Assembly: GCA_002049455.2 (NCBI GenBank)
Contig: KV918774.1
Span: 431,823-495,822, forward strand
From: Porphyra umbilicalis
Taxonomy: Eukaryota > Rhodophyta > Bangiophyceae > Bangiales > Bangiaceae
DNA: 64,000 nt
Direction of reading: 5' to 3'
Shown here: piece after piece, positions 53,751 to 64,000 of the stretch
Position numbering within the stretch: the stretch's first letter is position 1
Layout: each line of letters opens with the position of its first letter
Made by a program: the position numbers and the translations under genes
The notes under the pieces: model-generated
The model's database searches: none
What the model was told of the DNA's origin: nothing
The model's input: the letters and a program-made list of their open reading frames with translations, nothing else

Positions 53751-54287
53751 ATGGCTACGACACCACCTCCGTTTCGTACGACGCCGCCACCCACTCCCCC
53801 ACGCATAGCGCCGGCAGTGGCAGCTTCTCCGCCTCGTCCGACGCCCCCACCCCCTGCACGTAGGGTATCTCCACCTCCCCCGACAACACCTCCGCGCGCT
53901 AACGAGAGCGGCGCTGACACTGTGGCCGCGGTGCTCGCGCCTACCTCTGGAGCGGAGTTGGTCGTCGCGGCGGAGATGGACCCAGCAGCTGATATTGCTA
54001 CCGGCGAGCAGCAGGCCGTGACACGGTCTCGAGTTGAAGCCCCCGCCTTCACCCCCCGCCCCAAGTATGGCCAGCCGGCGCGGACACTTTCCAAGGCCCA
54101 GTTGCGGCGGGGCCTGCGGAGCATCTGTACGGAGTGCAAGCGCTCCCAGACCGTGAGCAGCAACGTTTCCATGTGCCCGTCATCCTGCCGCAGGATCCAG
54201 TGTGGTGCGAACCCCAGCGCTTGGGGCCACTGCCGCTGCCTCGGCGGCAATAGCGCTCGGCGACTTTGTTGTGGCCTCTATTGCTGA
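53751..54287 (+). CDS. Hypothetical Pro-rich protein with a Cys-rich C-terminus
   Basis: 178 codons from MATTPPPFRTTPPPTPPRIA. The first third is Pro-rich. The end has nine cysteines (ICTECKRSQTVSSNVSMCPS, CRCLGGNSARRLCCGLYC) that might bind metal. It ends 19 bp before a palindromic element. No family recognised; a minus-strand frame overlaps, so it may not be a gene. Confidence 0.25.
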   Translation: MATTPPPFRTTPPPTPPRIAPAVAASPPRPTPPPPARRVSPPPPTTPPRANESGADTVAAVLAPTSGAELVVAAEMDPAADIATGEQQAVTRSRVEAPAFTPRPKYGQPARTLSKAQLRRGLRSICTECKRSQTVSSNVSMCPSSCRRIQCGANPSAWGHCRCLGGNSARRLCCGLYC

Positions 54288-54306
54288 TCCACGAATTTTG
54301 TCCTGG

Positions 54307-54482
54307 TATTGCTGTCTTCCCAATTTTGGCCGATGCCGTCGATGTCAAAAGGGGTGATCAACTGTGCGAAACTATTTCTCAGCCATCCATTCAGCCGGAT
54401 AAACTCGTTCGACCAATAGGCAGTTGACCGAGACCCCGTCTTGACTTCGACCACATCGGCCAAAATTGGGAAGACAGCAATA
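54307..54482. mobile_element. 176-bp palindromic element with perfect 29-bp terminal repeats
   Basis: TATTGCTGTCTTCCCAATTT at 54307 and its complement ending 54482 pair over 29 bases without mismatch; the next ~20 bases inward pair imperfectly. It shares its right-hand TA with the 628-bp element that follows. It has no coding capacity. Confidence 0.8.
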
Positions 54483-55110
54483 TGGTGCGTGTCCCAAAAA
54501 TGAGACATGCGCGTTTTCTGAAGGACTGACACATCACTGCATGGGGGCAGGCGGCGTGGGGTACGAGAAATTTCTTGACTGGCCTCCATGGAAAGAGCCT
54601 CTCCCGACGCGTGCTTGGCTGACAACTCCTTAATACCCGCCTGTGGGCCCTGTTCTGTGGACCTCTCAGATAGCCCCGGTCTTGGAGCCAGTCTTTTTCA
54701 AATTCTTGGGGTTAAAGGTTTGCAACGCCAAAGCTCATGTGCTAACTGGAGCTTCGATGAGGGGTGTCCCAACTCGTTTTTTCCTCACAGGGGGCTACAT
54801 GGCGGTCTTTTTCACGTTTTTATTGGTAAGGTGGTGCCCTTTTCTTGGTGCACAAATTGTCAGCGCATGCCTGCTCTAGTATCTGTGCATTTGATTGGGC
54901 CGCGTGATCGTCACCTGTCGAAGTTGCAATGAATGACACTTTCCCCCATGACACGTTAGGATGTGCCGCCTCTGCTAGCACTGTCAGGGGCTGTTCTGGA
55001 AGCATAGTGGGACCGAGTGGGTCACATTACATTATCGGACCGTTGCAGAAGGCCAGTGGGCCGAGAAAAAAAGAAAAAACCGCCATGTCTCATTTTTGGG
55101 ACACGCACCA
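54483..55110. mobile_element. 628-bp non-autonomous DNA transposon, copy 2 (inverted relative to copy 1)
   Basis: Starts TGGTGCGTGTCCCAAAAATG and ends in the exact complement, flanked by TA at 54481-54482 and 55111-55112. Aligns along its full length with 24034-24660 in reverse. Confidence 0.9.
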
Positions 55111-55380
55111 TAGACAGAGACAGACTTGCGGACCGACTCTCTCCACCAATCAGATGCGCCCCTGGGACTGACTTGGTGCTCCTGCTTGCTAACATGTGCC
55201 CATGCAGCCTGGAAGTCAACACCAGCTCCTCTTTTTTTCTGCCCTTCTGGCAAGGAGATAGTGGAAAATCTCAAGATCTCGCGTGGAAAGCTTGCTCCGT
55301 GCCCAAAAAAGCGGATCAAGCGGCATCAAACAGTGAGTTCTGCTTGATGCAAGGTCCTGTCACTGAATGCGGGTTTTCTA

Positions 55381-55863
55381 TTGGCTTCAATGCCTTCTTA
55401 CTGTCGTTTTAGACCAATAGAGTGCTTTAAATCACAGTCAGTCTCTGACCCCCAGGACAAAATTCGGGGATCAGCAACACTACGTCCGCGACCTGCGGCG
55501 GCCTTCACTTTGGCCGCTGTCGGCCAGCACATGGCCGGCTTCAACAACTCTGGCGGCCCCGCTTCTCCCGCCGCACCGACCCCCCCCACCGGCGCGCCTT
55601 GTGCATCCACAGAGGATAAGAGCACGCCAGTCACCGACCACCCTGCCGCAGCGTCGGCAGTGTGGACGCCGCACACGCAAACGGCGCAGAAGACCTCCCT
55701 CCCAGGGGCGCTGGATGAGCCGGTGTGGCAGCAGACCGAGGAGGAACGCTTGCGCACCGCGCTCATCGCAAGGAACACGACGTGGAGCACGTTTCTAAAA
55801 TTTAGGGTCGGCGGCCCCACATTCGGGACCGGAAAGCGGATGAAATCCGAGGACGTCGCCTGA
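55381..55863 (+). CDS. Hypothetical protein, 160 codons
   Basis: MASMPSYCRFRPIECFKSQS through a Pro/Ala-rich middle to WQQTEEERLRTALIARNTTW and KFRVGGPTFGTGKRMKSEDV. A similar string GTGGAGCACGTTTC recurs shortly downstream (about 55925), hinting at a local duplication. No family recognised. Confidence 0.2.
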   Translation: MASMPSYCRFRPIECFKSQSVSDPQDKIRGSATLRPRPAAAFTLAAVGQHMAGFNNSGGPASPAAPTPPTGAPCASTEDKSTPVTDHPAAASAVWTPHTQTAQKTSLPGALDEPVWQQTEEERLRTALIARNTTWSTFLKFRVGGPTFGTGKRMKSEDVA

Positions 55864-56818
55864 GGCCCTCTGTTAGGGGCCTCGCTAAAGGATTTGCTGG
55901 CCCGATTAGGGGGAAGCGACACAAAGTGGAGCACGTTTCCAATCGGAGCGGCCCGCGAGGCACGATTATCATAGCGGCCTTGAGCCACACTGTTAGAACA
56001 TCGGTCCACAGATGTCCGCGATTGATCTCTCGGCGTCGCGTGCTCGGTCTCTCATGTCGAGACCTTTCGCCTCGTGACTGCACGCGCTGTCAGCAACACG
56101 AGGCCAAATCCCAAAACGAGCCTGCCCTGACGGTGCCGCGGCGGGGGGTGAAACGCGTTTCCCGCGAACGTGCTGCCGGGGGGGGGGTCCAAAGAACAGG
56201 GATCTGCCATACATATGCACGCGCTATCGAGGCGCAGGCCGCGGCGGCGGCCGCCCCCACCCCCCTCTGCGGCGGCGTGGGCGGCCAGACGGCACACGAC
56301 AAGACTTTCTGCACCAGATTGACAACCTAACACCCATTTCGGATGCTATCTGACACAAATAATGCGCACGGTATTCTAAATTATGCACACTGGGTGCGCA
56401 CAGCGCTGTGCACGTGCTCCTACCGTGCGAGTGCACTACTGGTCGTACGAAGACTTGGCACGGTCGGAACAGCGTTGAACTCACTGTGGTGCAGAGAACG
56501 GCGCTTGCGGTCATAGGCCTGTACCGTAGCTATCGGCGATATCGTGCCGTCGTAGGACGTCGTGAGGTACTACTCCAACAGGCCAGGGTGTGGTACAGGA
56601 GTCACTTGTGATGCGGAAAAAGCGCGAAATTGCAAGAATCTCTCTGATCGTACGGAACACGGATCTGGACCCGCTGTGCCACACTAGGGCGCGGCAGGGC
56701 CCTGCCGCGCGCAGGCGCCCCCCCGCCGCGGGCGCAACGCCGCCGACCGTCCCTCCCGGGGGAAGTATCGGCTAAAGCGCGCCCCCCTCCCCCCCTCTCA
56801 CCGCCCCCCCCTCCCCCC
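55864..56818. other. Spacer, no gene seen
   Basis: Frames without domains. The last ~100 bases are C-rich and form the 3' flank of the NTR-like gene. Confidence 0.35.
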
Positions 56819-57679
56819 CTACACACCCTCCCCGTCGGGCCCGGCCTCAGCCTCCGCCTCTGCCTCGGCTTCCGCCTCCCCCGCGCCCGCCTCGGCTTCC
56901 GCTTCCGCGTCGGCGGCCGCCCCCCCCCCCCCCCCCCCTCATCCTCTGCCTCTGCCTCTGCCTCTGCCTCGGCGCCACGCGCGGCGGCCGCCGACCCCCC
57001 CGCCGCCTCTGCCTCTGCCTCGGACCCCGCGGCGACGCGGCGGCGCGCCCCCGACTCTGCTTCCGCCTCGGCCGCCGGCGCCGCCGGCGCGGGGCCGCCA
57101 CCGCTGGCGGGCGCCGTCGCGCCGGCGGCGGCCGTTGACGACCCCGCGGGCGCGGCCGCACTCGCGGGGGGCGGCGCCCCCCCCTTCCCACCCGCCCCGC
57201 CGACGACCGCCACCGCCTCGGCTTCCAGTTCCGCCTTGGCGCCGACGCTGCCGGCGGCGGCGGCTGGGGCGGCGGCGGCGCCGACCGCCACGGCCGCCGT
57301 GGCGCCGCCCCCGCCGGCGACCGCCTCGGCCTCGATTTCTACTTCCGCCTCGACTTCCGCCGGCGCGGCGGCGGGCGGTTCGGCCGTCTCTTGGGGGGGA
57401 GCGTCGTCTGGGGGGGGGGGGGGGCGCCGCCGCCCGCGCTGGCGACGGCGGTGGCCGCCTCCGCCGCCGCCGCCGTCACGCGCGTCTCCCCTTGGGCCTC
57501 TGCCGCCTCGGCGGCAGCGTCCCGGCCAGTGGCGGCCGCCGCCGCCACTCGCCGCGCCGTCGCTGCCGCCGCCGCCGCCACCGCCGCCGCCGCAGCGTCG
57601 GCGCGTTGGGGCGGCGGCGGCAGCGGGGGCGGCGGGGGCGGAGGGGGCGGCGGCGGCGGCGGCGGCGGGGGCGGAGGGG

Positions 57680-57717
<38 letters not shown>

Positions 57718-58247
57718 GGCGGGTGGGGCCGCCCCCGCGGGTACCCCCCCCCCCCCCCCCCCCACACGCCACCCCCGCCAGCGCCCGCCGGTCGTCGCCG
57801 CCCACGTCCGACGGACGCCGCACAAACGCGCACGCCGTGAGGGTGACAGCGGGGGCGGCGGCGGGCGGCGTCGGCAGGGGGCCCCCCGGGGGCCCCCCCT
57901 GCACGATGTACGTCCCCCCAACGGCCAGCGGGGGGTCACCGCGCACGCAGACCCCGCGGGCGGCGTCATGAGGCGGACCCGCCGCCGCCCGCAGCCGCCG
58001 TTGAACGACGCGGAGACGGTGGCTACATAGGCGGCGCCGTCGGCGGCGGCGCCCGCCCCGCCGACGCGCCGGATGAGGGTGACGGTGTACAGGGGGCCCC
58101 CGCCGAGCGCCGCCCGCACGGTGGGGGGGGGGCGGCAGCCGCAGGCGGCGGCGGCGCGCACCGCTGCGCGCGCGGGGGGGGGGGCGGGGGTTGGGCGTCA
58201 CCCCACCGCGACCCGCCCGCGGCGCCGCCCGTGGGAAGGGCGAGCAG

Positions 58248-58290
<43 letters not shown>

Positions 58291-58319
58291 GCCAGCAGGG
58301 GCGCCCGCTTGGGGGCCAT
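56819..58319 (-). CDS. Secreted NTR/TIMP-like domain protein with an Ala-Glu repeat tail
   Basis: The ATG at 58319 gives a clear signal peptide (MAPKRAPLLAVVAAAAAAAA ... LLALPTGG). After a Pro-rich link, C-G-C-R opens an OB-fold-like module: LYTVTLIRRVGG, YVATVSASFNGG, RRVRLMTPPAG, CVRGDPPLAVGGTYIV, VTLTACAFVRRPSDV. The C-x-C start and late cysteines resemble netrin/TIMP domains, which bind proteases or matrix in animals. Long Gly/Ala tracts follow, then repeated AEAEAE blocks to the stop at 56819. Frame changes are needed at the G11 run (58174-58184), near 57955, in the Gly tracts and at C19 (56920-56938). The family call rests on pattern only, and on frame-corrected reading. Confidence 0.5.
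57600..57740. repeat. GGC/GGGGGC low-complexity tract in the NTR-like gene
   Basis: Nearly pure GGC-type repeat coding poly-Pro/Ala/Gly depending on frame. Confidence 0.85.
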
Positions 58320-59057
58320 GCCTGCGCCGCCCGCGCAAGAGCGGCGGGGAGGAAGGGTGCGGGTTGGAGGGGCCCGGCTGACGGCGTCGGCGGCCCGCAC
58401 GCTGCGCACCGTTGCCGCTGTCTTTGAGGGCGCGTGGGCCGACCTGGGCGTCGACGTGCTCTGTTGGGTACTGCATTCCCCGCAGCACGGCCACGCCAGG
58501 CTGGAGCTCCACCTTTTCCCAACGGCGCTGGTCCACAACGTTCCTGCCCGGGGCGTGGGGCGGGGTCGGGGACCCGAGGCGCTGTCACGTGCCGCACGCC
58601 TCGCCGCCACCGTGGACGAGCGGCTCGGCCACGCCTTCGCTGTGGGGCGTCCGGCTCACGACTGATCCGCATCTGCTGTCCCGCACTACACCAGTGCCCA
58701 CTGGAGACTGGCGGGACTGGGGACTGGGAATCTCTCTTGGCTGAGATTGATAGCGCCGAATCCCCAGTCTGAGGGGTTCGTAACTTCATTTGTACTCGAT
58801 TCTAGGGCATCGACAAGATGAAAGCACTGTCGAGCTGGGCCGCGCTGCTCGCCAGGAAGAGGCGAGAGGCGAGAGGCGAGCGATGGGGGAGACAGGGTAT
58901 GGTCAAGATCACCTGTGCCCACGGGTTTCACCTGGTTCTTGTCCAGAGGGGAGGTCTGTCGCCCGTTCGGGAGGACGGAGGAACGGTCAAGCCTGGCGAC
59001 CAGGGCCGCGGGTTGCGCGGGGGGGGTGCGGCGCTGTGCCGCACGCACCGGCCCTCT
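58320..59057. other. Upstream region of the NTR-like gene, no gene seen
   Basis: One plus-strand frame (58231-58665) overlaps the signal peptide coding region and has no domain. Presumably promoter and 5' UTR. Confidence 0.3.
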
Positions 59058-59678
59058 GCATTCGTGTCCTCTGGGATCTGAGGGCGTGTCAGTGCTGGAA
59101 GGTCGCGATGACGCTCAAAGCGAATGGAGTTACGTGGCTGAGAAGGACTGTCTTGCCACAGGGGTCACTGGGCCCGGACGGTGCCTGCCCCCCTGCCCCC
59201 CCCACCGCCACGAGTTGCGCGCGGCGACCACGCGCAGCGACTTCCGGGGTTTGACGCGCCCGCGATGACCAGCGGGTGATCGTGCCTGCGCGCCTGCCTC
59301 TGTTGCGGCGGCGCGTCGGCGGTTGCTGACGCCATCCAGCGGCGCGGTTAGAGGCGCCCCGTCACGCGGCGGTCGGTCCTAACCCGTCCGCCCGTGCGCC
59401 GTGTCGGCCGCCCCGCCCGCCGTGCGCAGGTGCGCTGCGCGGCGGAGTGACGGCCCCGCCCGTGGGCGTCGCGCGACGCCGGCGGGCCGCCGCCGCTGCG
59501 GTGGCGGAGGCGGCACCCCTTTCCCCGCCCCACGCACCCCCCACCACGGCAACGTCGCTGCACGTGCCCCCGTGCACGCTCGCGGCCATGGAGCCAGCCG
59601 GCGTGCCCGGTATCGATGCGTCGCCGAGCGCGCCAGCGCCCTGAAGGCCAGGGTATTGCACGCACGTGCCTGGAATTT
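59058..59678 (+). repeat. Dispersed repeat family R, copy C (5' truncated)
   Basis: Begins GCATTCGTGTCCTCTGGGAT and runs to GTGCCTGGAATTTC. It is uninterrupted where copy A carries the 817-bp element and the copia, so it shows both empty sites. Confidence 0.8.
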
Positions 59679-60039
59679 CAATCTACCTGGGAGCGCACCT
59701 CGTCGGCTCCCGCATGGCTATATCGCGGACATGAGCACGCACAATTATGTGGAGAAGTAATCTCCGCCAGGCCCCATTTGAGGAGTTGAACTCAACTACC
59801 TCCTTGGCACTGTGGTGCATTCCAGCGCAATCACCCAGTCCGGCCAGACTGGGCCCAGTCCGACATACAGAGGGTGCGTTGCAAGATTCCACACGGGTGT
59901 TTGCCTTCGTGTCGCGTGCGACGGGCGTCACCGACTGGGCGGCCGTCGCCACAACGGGATGGGGGCGAGCGGCAGGGGATGGTGAGGGAGACAGGGTGCA
60001 GGGGGGTTTCCTCCGCCACCCCACCCCGCGGTCACCGCC

Positions 60040-61046
60040 GTGGCAGAGGTGACCGCCGCCACCGCCGCCGCGGCGGACCTGTCGTGGCCGCCCGTGACAG
60101 CGGTGGGGGATGCCCTCGGCGCCACGATGACGAGGGAGTGTGCGGACGTTTCCGAGGCTGCCGCCGTCGACGGCGGCACCACGGTCTCCGTGCTCGCGGC
60201 CGCCGTGGCGGGCGGCGCGTCGCCGGCGGTGCCCGCCGCCGGCGACCGGCTCGCTGCCATCACCGCTGTCGCGTCTGCTATTGGCACGCATGCCGCCGCC
60301 CGCCTGTGGGTGCCGATCGACATGGTCGCCCGGGGGGGTGCCGGCACTCACCGCCGTGCTCGTCGCCCTGCCCCTGCCACCGCCCCGCCGACGGCGCAGC
60401 ATCGTGCCCGCCGCTGCCGCCGCCGCCGCCGCCGCCGCCGTCGTCGCCGGTGCTCGCTGCGCAGGCGGCGGTGGTGGCCGCCCTTTGCGTCGCCGCCCGC
60501 GGCAGTGAAGCTGCCTAAGCCGCCGGCGACGCGCCACTCCCCGCCGACGGCGGAGGGCGGTCCGGGCTGGACGTGGGTGGGGGTGCGCCGGCGGCGGCCG
60601 CCGCGGCCGAGGCGGTGGCGGGCATTGCCGTGGAGGGCGCGCGCCCCGTTGCGCTCGCCGCCGCCGCGATGGTGTCGTCCCTCCTCACCGCCGACAACCC
60701 GTCGACGGCCGTATCGGGCGTGCTTTCCCGTGCCCGCTGCTTGGGTGCGTCGCCGCCGCAGGCCCTCCGCCCACCGCCGTCGGTGGCGGCAGCGGCGGGG
60801 GTGAGGGCGGGAATCCTCCCCCCCTCCCCCCCCTCCTTCCCCTCCCCGCCCCGCTCGTCGCTCTCCTGCCGCCCGCGGGGAACCCCCCCGCGGATCCGCG
60901 CCGCATCACGGCGGCGCTCGCAACGCTCTGCACGGTCGCCGTCGTTGACGCGGCCTGCGCGGCGCTCATGCCTGCCATCCCCGCCGCCGCGGCGTTGCGC
61001 ACCCACCCCACCCCGCTCTGTCGCCGTCACGCCGGCAGTCGATGAG
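60040..61046 (+). CDS. Possible Ala-rich membrane-like protein, frames broken
   Basis: Three frames in series look protein-like on the plus strand: MAEVTAATAAAADLSWPPVT to about 60330, then PVALAAAAMVSSLLTADNPS near 60640, then RRITAALATLCTVAVVDAACAAL-type hydrophobic sequence to TGA at 61046. G/C runs separate them, and a TAA near 60517 interrupts one frame. Hydrophobic Ala/Val/Leu stretches suggest membrane segments. No family recognised. It may not be a gene. Confidence 0.3.
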
Positions 61047-61178
61047 CGTTCAACGATGTCCATTGCTCCGGTGCACACCCGTACGCAGAGTCAGGTCGCA
61101 TCAGTGTAAGCAGGAGAATGCCCATGTGATTTAAATCATGAGACCCCTTGGGCTAAATAAATAAATTCATCAAAATCA

Positions 61179-61910
61179 GCCTGATTTAAACTCCAGGCAC
61201 GTGCGTGCAATACCCTGGCCTTCAGGGCGCTGGCGCGCTCGGCGACGCATCGATACCGGGCACGCCGGCCGGCTCCATGGCCGCGAGCGTGCACGGGGGC
61301 ACGTACAGCCACGTTGCCGTGGTGGGGGGGGCGTCGGGCGGGGAAAGGGGTGCCGCCTCCGCCACCGCAGCGGCGGCGGCCCGCCGGCGTCGAGCCGCCG
61401 CCCACGGGCGGGGCCGTCACTCCGCCGCGCAGCGCGCCTGCGCACGGCGGGCGGGGCGGCCGACACGGGGCACGGGCGGACGGGTGGGACCGACCGCCGC
61501 GCAACGGGGCGCCTCTAACCACGCCGCCAGATGGCGTCCGCAACCGCCGACGCGCCGCCGCAACAGAAGCCGGCGCGCAGGCACGATCACCCGCTGGTCA
61601 TCGTGGGCGCGTCGAACCCCGGCAGTCGCTGCGCGTGGTCGCCGCGCGCAACTCGGGGCGGTGGGGGGGGCACAGGCGCGCGCAGGCGCCGTCCGGGCCC
61701 AGTGACCCCTGTGGCAGGACCGTCTGTCTCAGCCACGTAACTCCATTCGCTTTTAGCGTCGTCGCGACCCTTCCAACACTGACCCGCCCTCAGATCCCAG
61801 AGGGCACGAATGGTGCCACCTCTGAAACGGAGAACAAGTCCCTTGATCTCTAAGTATATGTGTGCATCACTACACTTTGAGAGCACCCTGTCCTGAAGGC
61901 CATGGAATTA
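61179..61910 (-). repeat. Dispersed repeat family R, copy D
   Basis: Reverse orientation, about 730 bp, from CTCCAGGCACGTGCGTGCAA to the complement of CCATGGCCTTCAGGACAGGG. It is flanked by the 10-bp direct repeat ATCAAAATCA (61169-61178 and 61911-61920), a likely target duplication. Confidence 0.8.
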
Positions 61911-61920
61911 ATCAAAATCA

Positions 61921-63009
61921 CCTCCCATCCCCGCTCCGAACGCTTCACCCGTGCGGCCGCGTCGCACTGCCGAAAAAATGGTGGACGCTGGGGGACGGCA
62001 CCTGCACGGCGCGCCCCGCCGCGCGGCGCGCCTCATGATGGGGGCCCACGTGGGCGGCGCGGCGCCCCGGCGGGCGGGCGGCCGCCGGACCGCCGCGGGG
62101 GGGGGGGCCGCGCCCGCGGGGGGGAGTGAACGCAGCCGGCCCGCGCGCGCCGTGCTTTCCCCGCCGCCCGCGGCGCACAGCACGTTGTCAAATTGGGTCA
62201 CGGAGAACTTAAAATATATGCGAACCGTGAGAGGTCGTGAGAGAAATGTTTTTCCATGCAGCAAACCTCGTGACACCATCCTCGCAAATGTCGCTGTGTC
62301 GATCTCTAAAAGGCTCTGTCTGAGAAGGCTTTCTGACACCCCCAGAGACCTTCTTACCCCACCCACCTGGTCACCCCTACCCATGTGCGTACTCGTCTAC
62401 TCCCAATAGCTGCGGGCACCGCCCAACCACGGACACTTGTGCTTGCCTCCTTTCCTGTCCTCTCCCACTCCTTTCTCCTGCTGGCAGGGGGGGGGGGGCG
62501 AGGGGGGCTGCACATACATGCCGAGGGGGTCGGGGAGGATGGGGGCGCAAACGGTGTCGCTAGAGTGGGACGGCTGCTGGCATTGCCGTGCAGAGCTCTG
62601 GCAGGGTCATGGGGCAGGTCCTCCTTGCGCGATCAAACGGCACCCTTCACACCCAGTTCAAGGCAGACTTGGCGTACACAGTATGCATTCTTGCGGGCAC
62701 ATGGAGACCTCTGCTCGGACGCCTCACCGTCGTAGCTTGTGTCAGCCAGACTTTGTTCAGTACCTGTTGGCATGATAGTCTGCTACCAATGGGGACCCAG
62801 GATGCGCCCCCGGTCAACCGGGCAGCCAACCAGCGGGCTGGAAAACGTCAAGCCTTGTGCTTGGGGATAGCGGGGCGATTAATAATAATTCGAAGTGCTG
62901 GGCGGCGCCAATGCGCGCCCTCGGCATGTGTGCAGGTGACTACCATGCTGCCCCCAGCCCCGCTCCTGGCTGCCGCCCAAGTGCACAAGTGCTGCCAACA
63001 TCCCCGCTC
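61921..63009. other. Spacer, no supported gene
   Basis: A minus-strand frame (61908-62384) and plus-strand frames have no domains. It contains a G11 run near 62489. Confidence 0.3.
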
Positions 63010-63155
63010 GCTCTCCTGGCCGACCGCTCGGCCCACCCTCCTGGCGGACCGCCCCGCCCACCCTCTGGTCGACCGCCCCACCCACCCTCCTGGCCGGAAG
63101 CCCCGGCCACCCTCTGTTCGATCGCCCCGCCCACCCTCCTGCCGACCGCCCTCGT
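63010..63155 (+). repeat. Tandem repeat, period about 25-27 bp
   Basis: Five to six diverged units of the type CTGGTCGACCGCCCCACCCACC. Confidence 0.7.
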
Positions 63156-64000
63156 TCCTGTCGTATTCTTATCTGCATCCCCTCCATCCCACGCATTCTC
63201 TCCAGCTCGCACGGGGGCGGGGGGGAGTCACTCTACGACGGGCCGGACGACGTTTGCAGTCGCTGGACTAGTGGTGGTGGCGATTGGGTGGGGATCCACA
63301 CTGGCGCAGTGTGGATAGTGTGACGCGCGCGGTGGGTGGGTGGTGGATGGGTTGGATGAACTGACCACGTACTTCTTTTTCGTGTTCGCTCGCCCGTCCC
63401 CCATGTATCCTTACCATGCATATGTGCGATGGCTTCCTCTTTCTTGGCTTCTGTTTCTTTGCAAACCAATGGGTGTTGCTGACATCGAAGTCGAGTAACT
63501 TGTGTCATACGCACATGCATGCGTGGTGTCCGCGAGTCGCTGACATGGTGAGCTTGCTGTTGTCCGGTGGCCTGTAGCTCTGTCAGAGTTTGCGGCTGTG
63601 TGCAGTTAGCTACATGTCTGCGTGACTCTGTAGCACACCGTGGCTTTCTTATCGATTTCGTGTCTGCTCTGCCACCCGTGCCCGCGCCGAGCAACAATAA
63701 AGCGACCGTGTCTTTCAATGCATCTTTGGCATGTATCCTCAATGCTGGCCGGTGTCACATCCTTTCCTCCGTCAGGGTCTTGCTCCACTTCTTCCCCGAG
63801 ACCTCCGAGGGATCATTGCGGCGAGTCTCGCAACATATGTCTCGAAGGATGTGAACTTCTCCTTAAAGATTGGGCAAAGAGGAGTTATGTACTCATTTTC
63901 GATCTCTCTCTGAACGCAAAGGGGTCGAGCAGCAATACGGTTCGGCCTTGTTGCAGATACCTTGGAACCTGACACGAGATTTCATCAACGCGCTGTGCGG
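63156..64000. other. Right-end region, no gene seen
   Basis: Balanced composition. Short frames on both strands without domains. Confidence 0.35.

Noticed and set aside
63233-63742. Minus-strand 169-codon open frame
   Set aside because: No domain, His/Thr-rich random composition; not enough to call a gene.

Overview
The window reads as nuclear DNA of a GC-rich, intron-poor eukaryote. The host genes are very rich in Ala, Gly, Arg and Pro codons. They include an F-box/zinc-finger protein, a Hedgehog-type Hint protein, an FkbM-type methyltransferase and a secreted NTR/TIMP-like protein. The mobile elements are all eukaryotic: Ty1/copia, Ty3/gypsy, DIRS, pogo/Tigger, piggyBac and short inverted-repeat elements. 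A bangiophyte red alga (Porphyra/Pyropia type) fits best; this is inferred from style and gene content, not proven. I saw no rRNA, tRNA gene, CRISPR array or bacterial operon.

Layout. 1-7 kb: two minus-strand host genes (FkbM-like, cut by the window edge; F-box/C2H2). 7.2-8.6 kb: two copies of a palindromic repeat and a possible LINE scrap. 9.3-14.5 kb: a decayed DIRS-type tyrosine-recombinase retrotransposon on the plus strand (gag-like repeats, RT, RNase H, an NPPF methyltransferase-like domain, recombinase). 15.5-17 kb: a dispersed repeat (family X) and GC-rich low-complexity DNA. 18.6-20.6 kb: the Hint gene. 21-25.7 kb: short repeats, a 627-bp TA-flanked element and an 817-bp inverted-repeat element. 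25.8-30.8 kb: a copia element with two 0.9-kb LTRs, a 5-bp target duplication and no integrase. 32.3-48.0 kb: a three-level transposon nest. 48.3-64 kb: further copies of dispersed repeat family R, a broken unknown gene, a second copy of the 627-bp element, the NTR-like gene and a weak Ala-rich gene.

The nest is the main structural result. A pogo/Tigger element (TA duplication, CAG-type terminal repeats) sits in a copy of repeat X. Its transposase gene is cut twice: by a piggyBac element flanked by CTAG, and by a 10.3-kb Ty3/gypsy element with 365-bp LTRs and a GGCCC duplication. Taking the two insertions out in thought puts the three transposase pieces back in one reading frame.

Two features of the gypsy element deserve most attention. 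It has an 801-codon open frame on the opposite strand between pol and the 3' LTR. Its pol ends, after a chromodomain, in a domain that also lies downstream of RNase H in the DIRS element of the same window (motifs GPHTVDLF and WANPPF). Host genes repeatedly change frame at runs of G or C. I read those as assembly errors or fresh indels, so exact protein sequences across such runs are unreliable.
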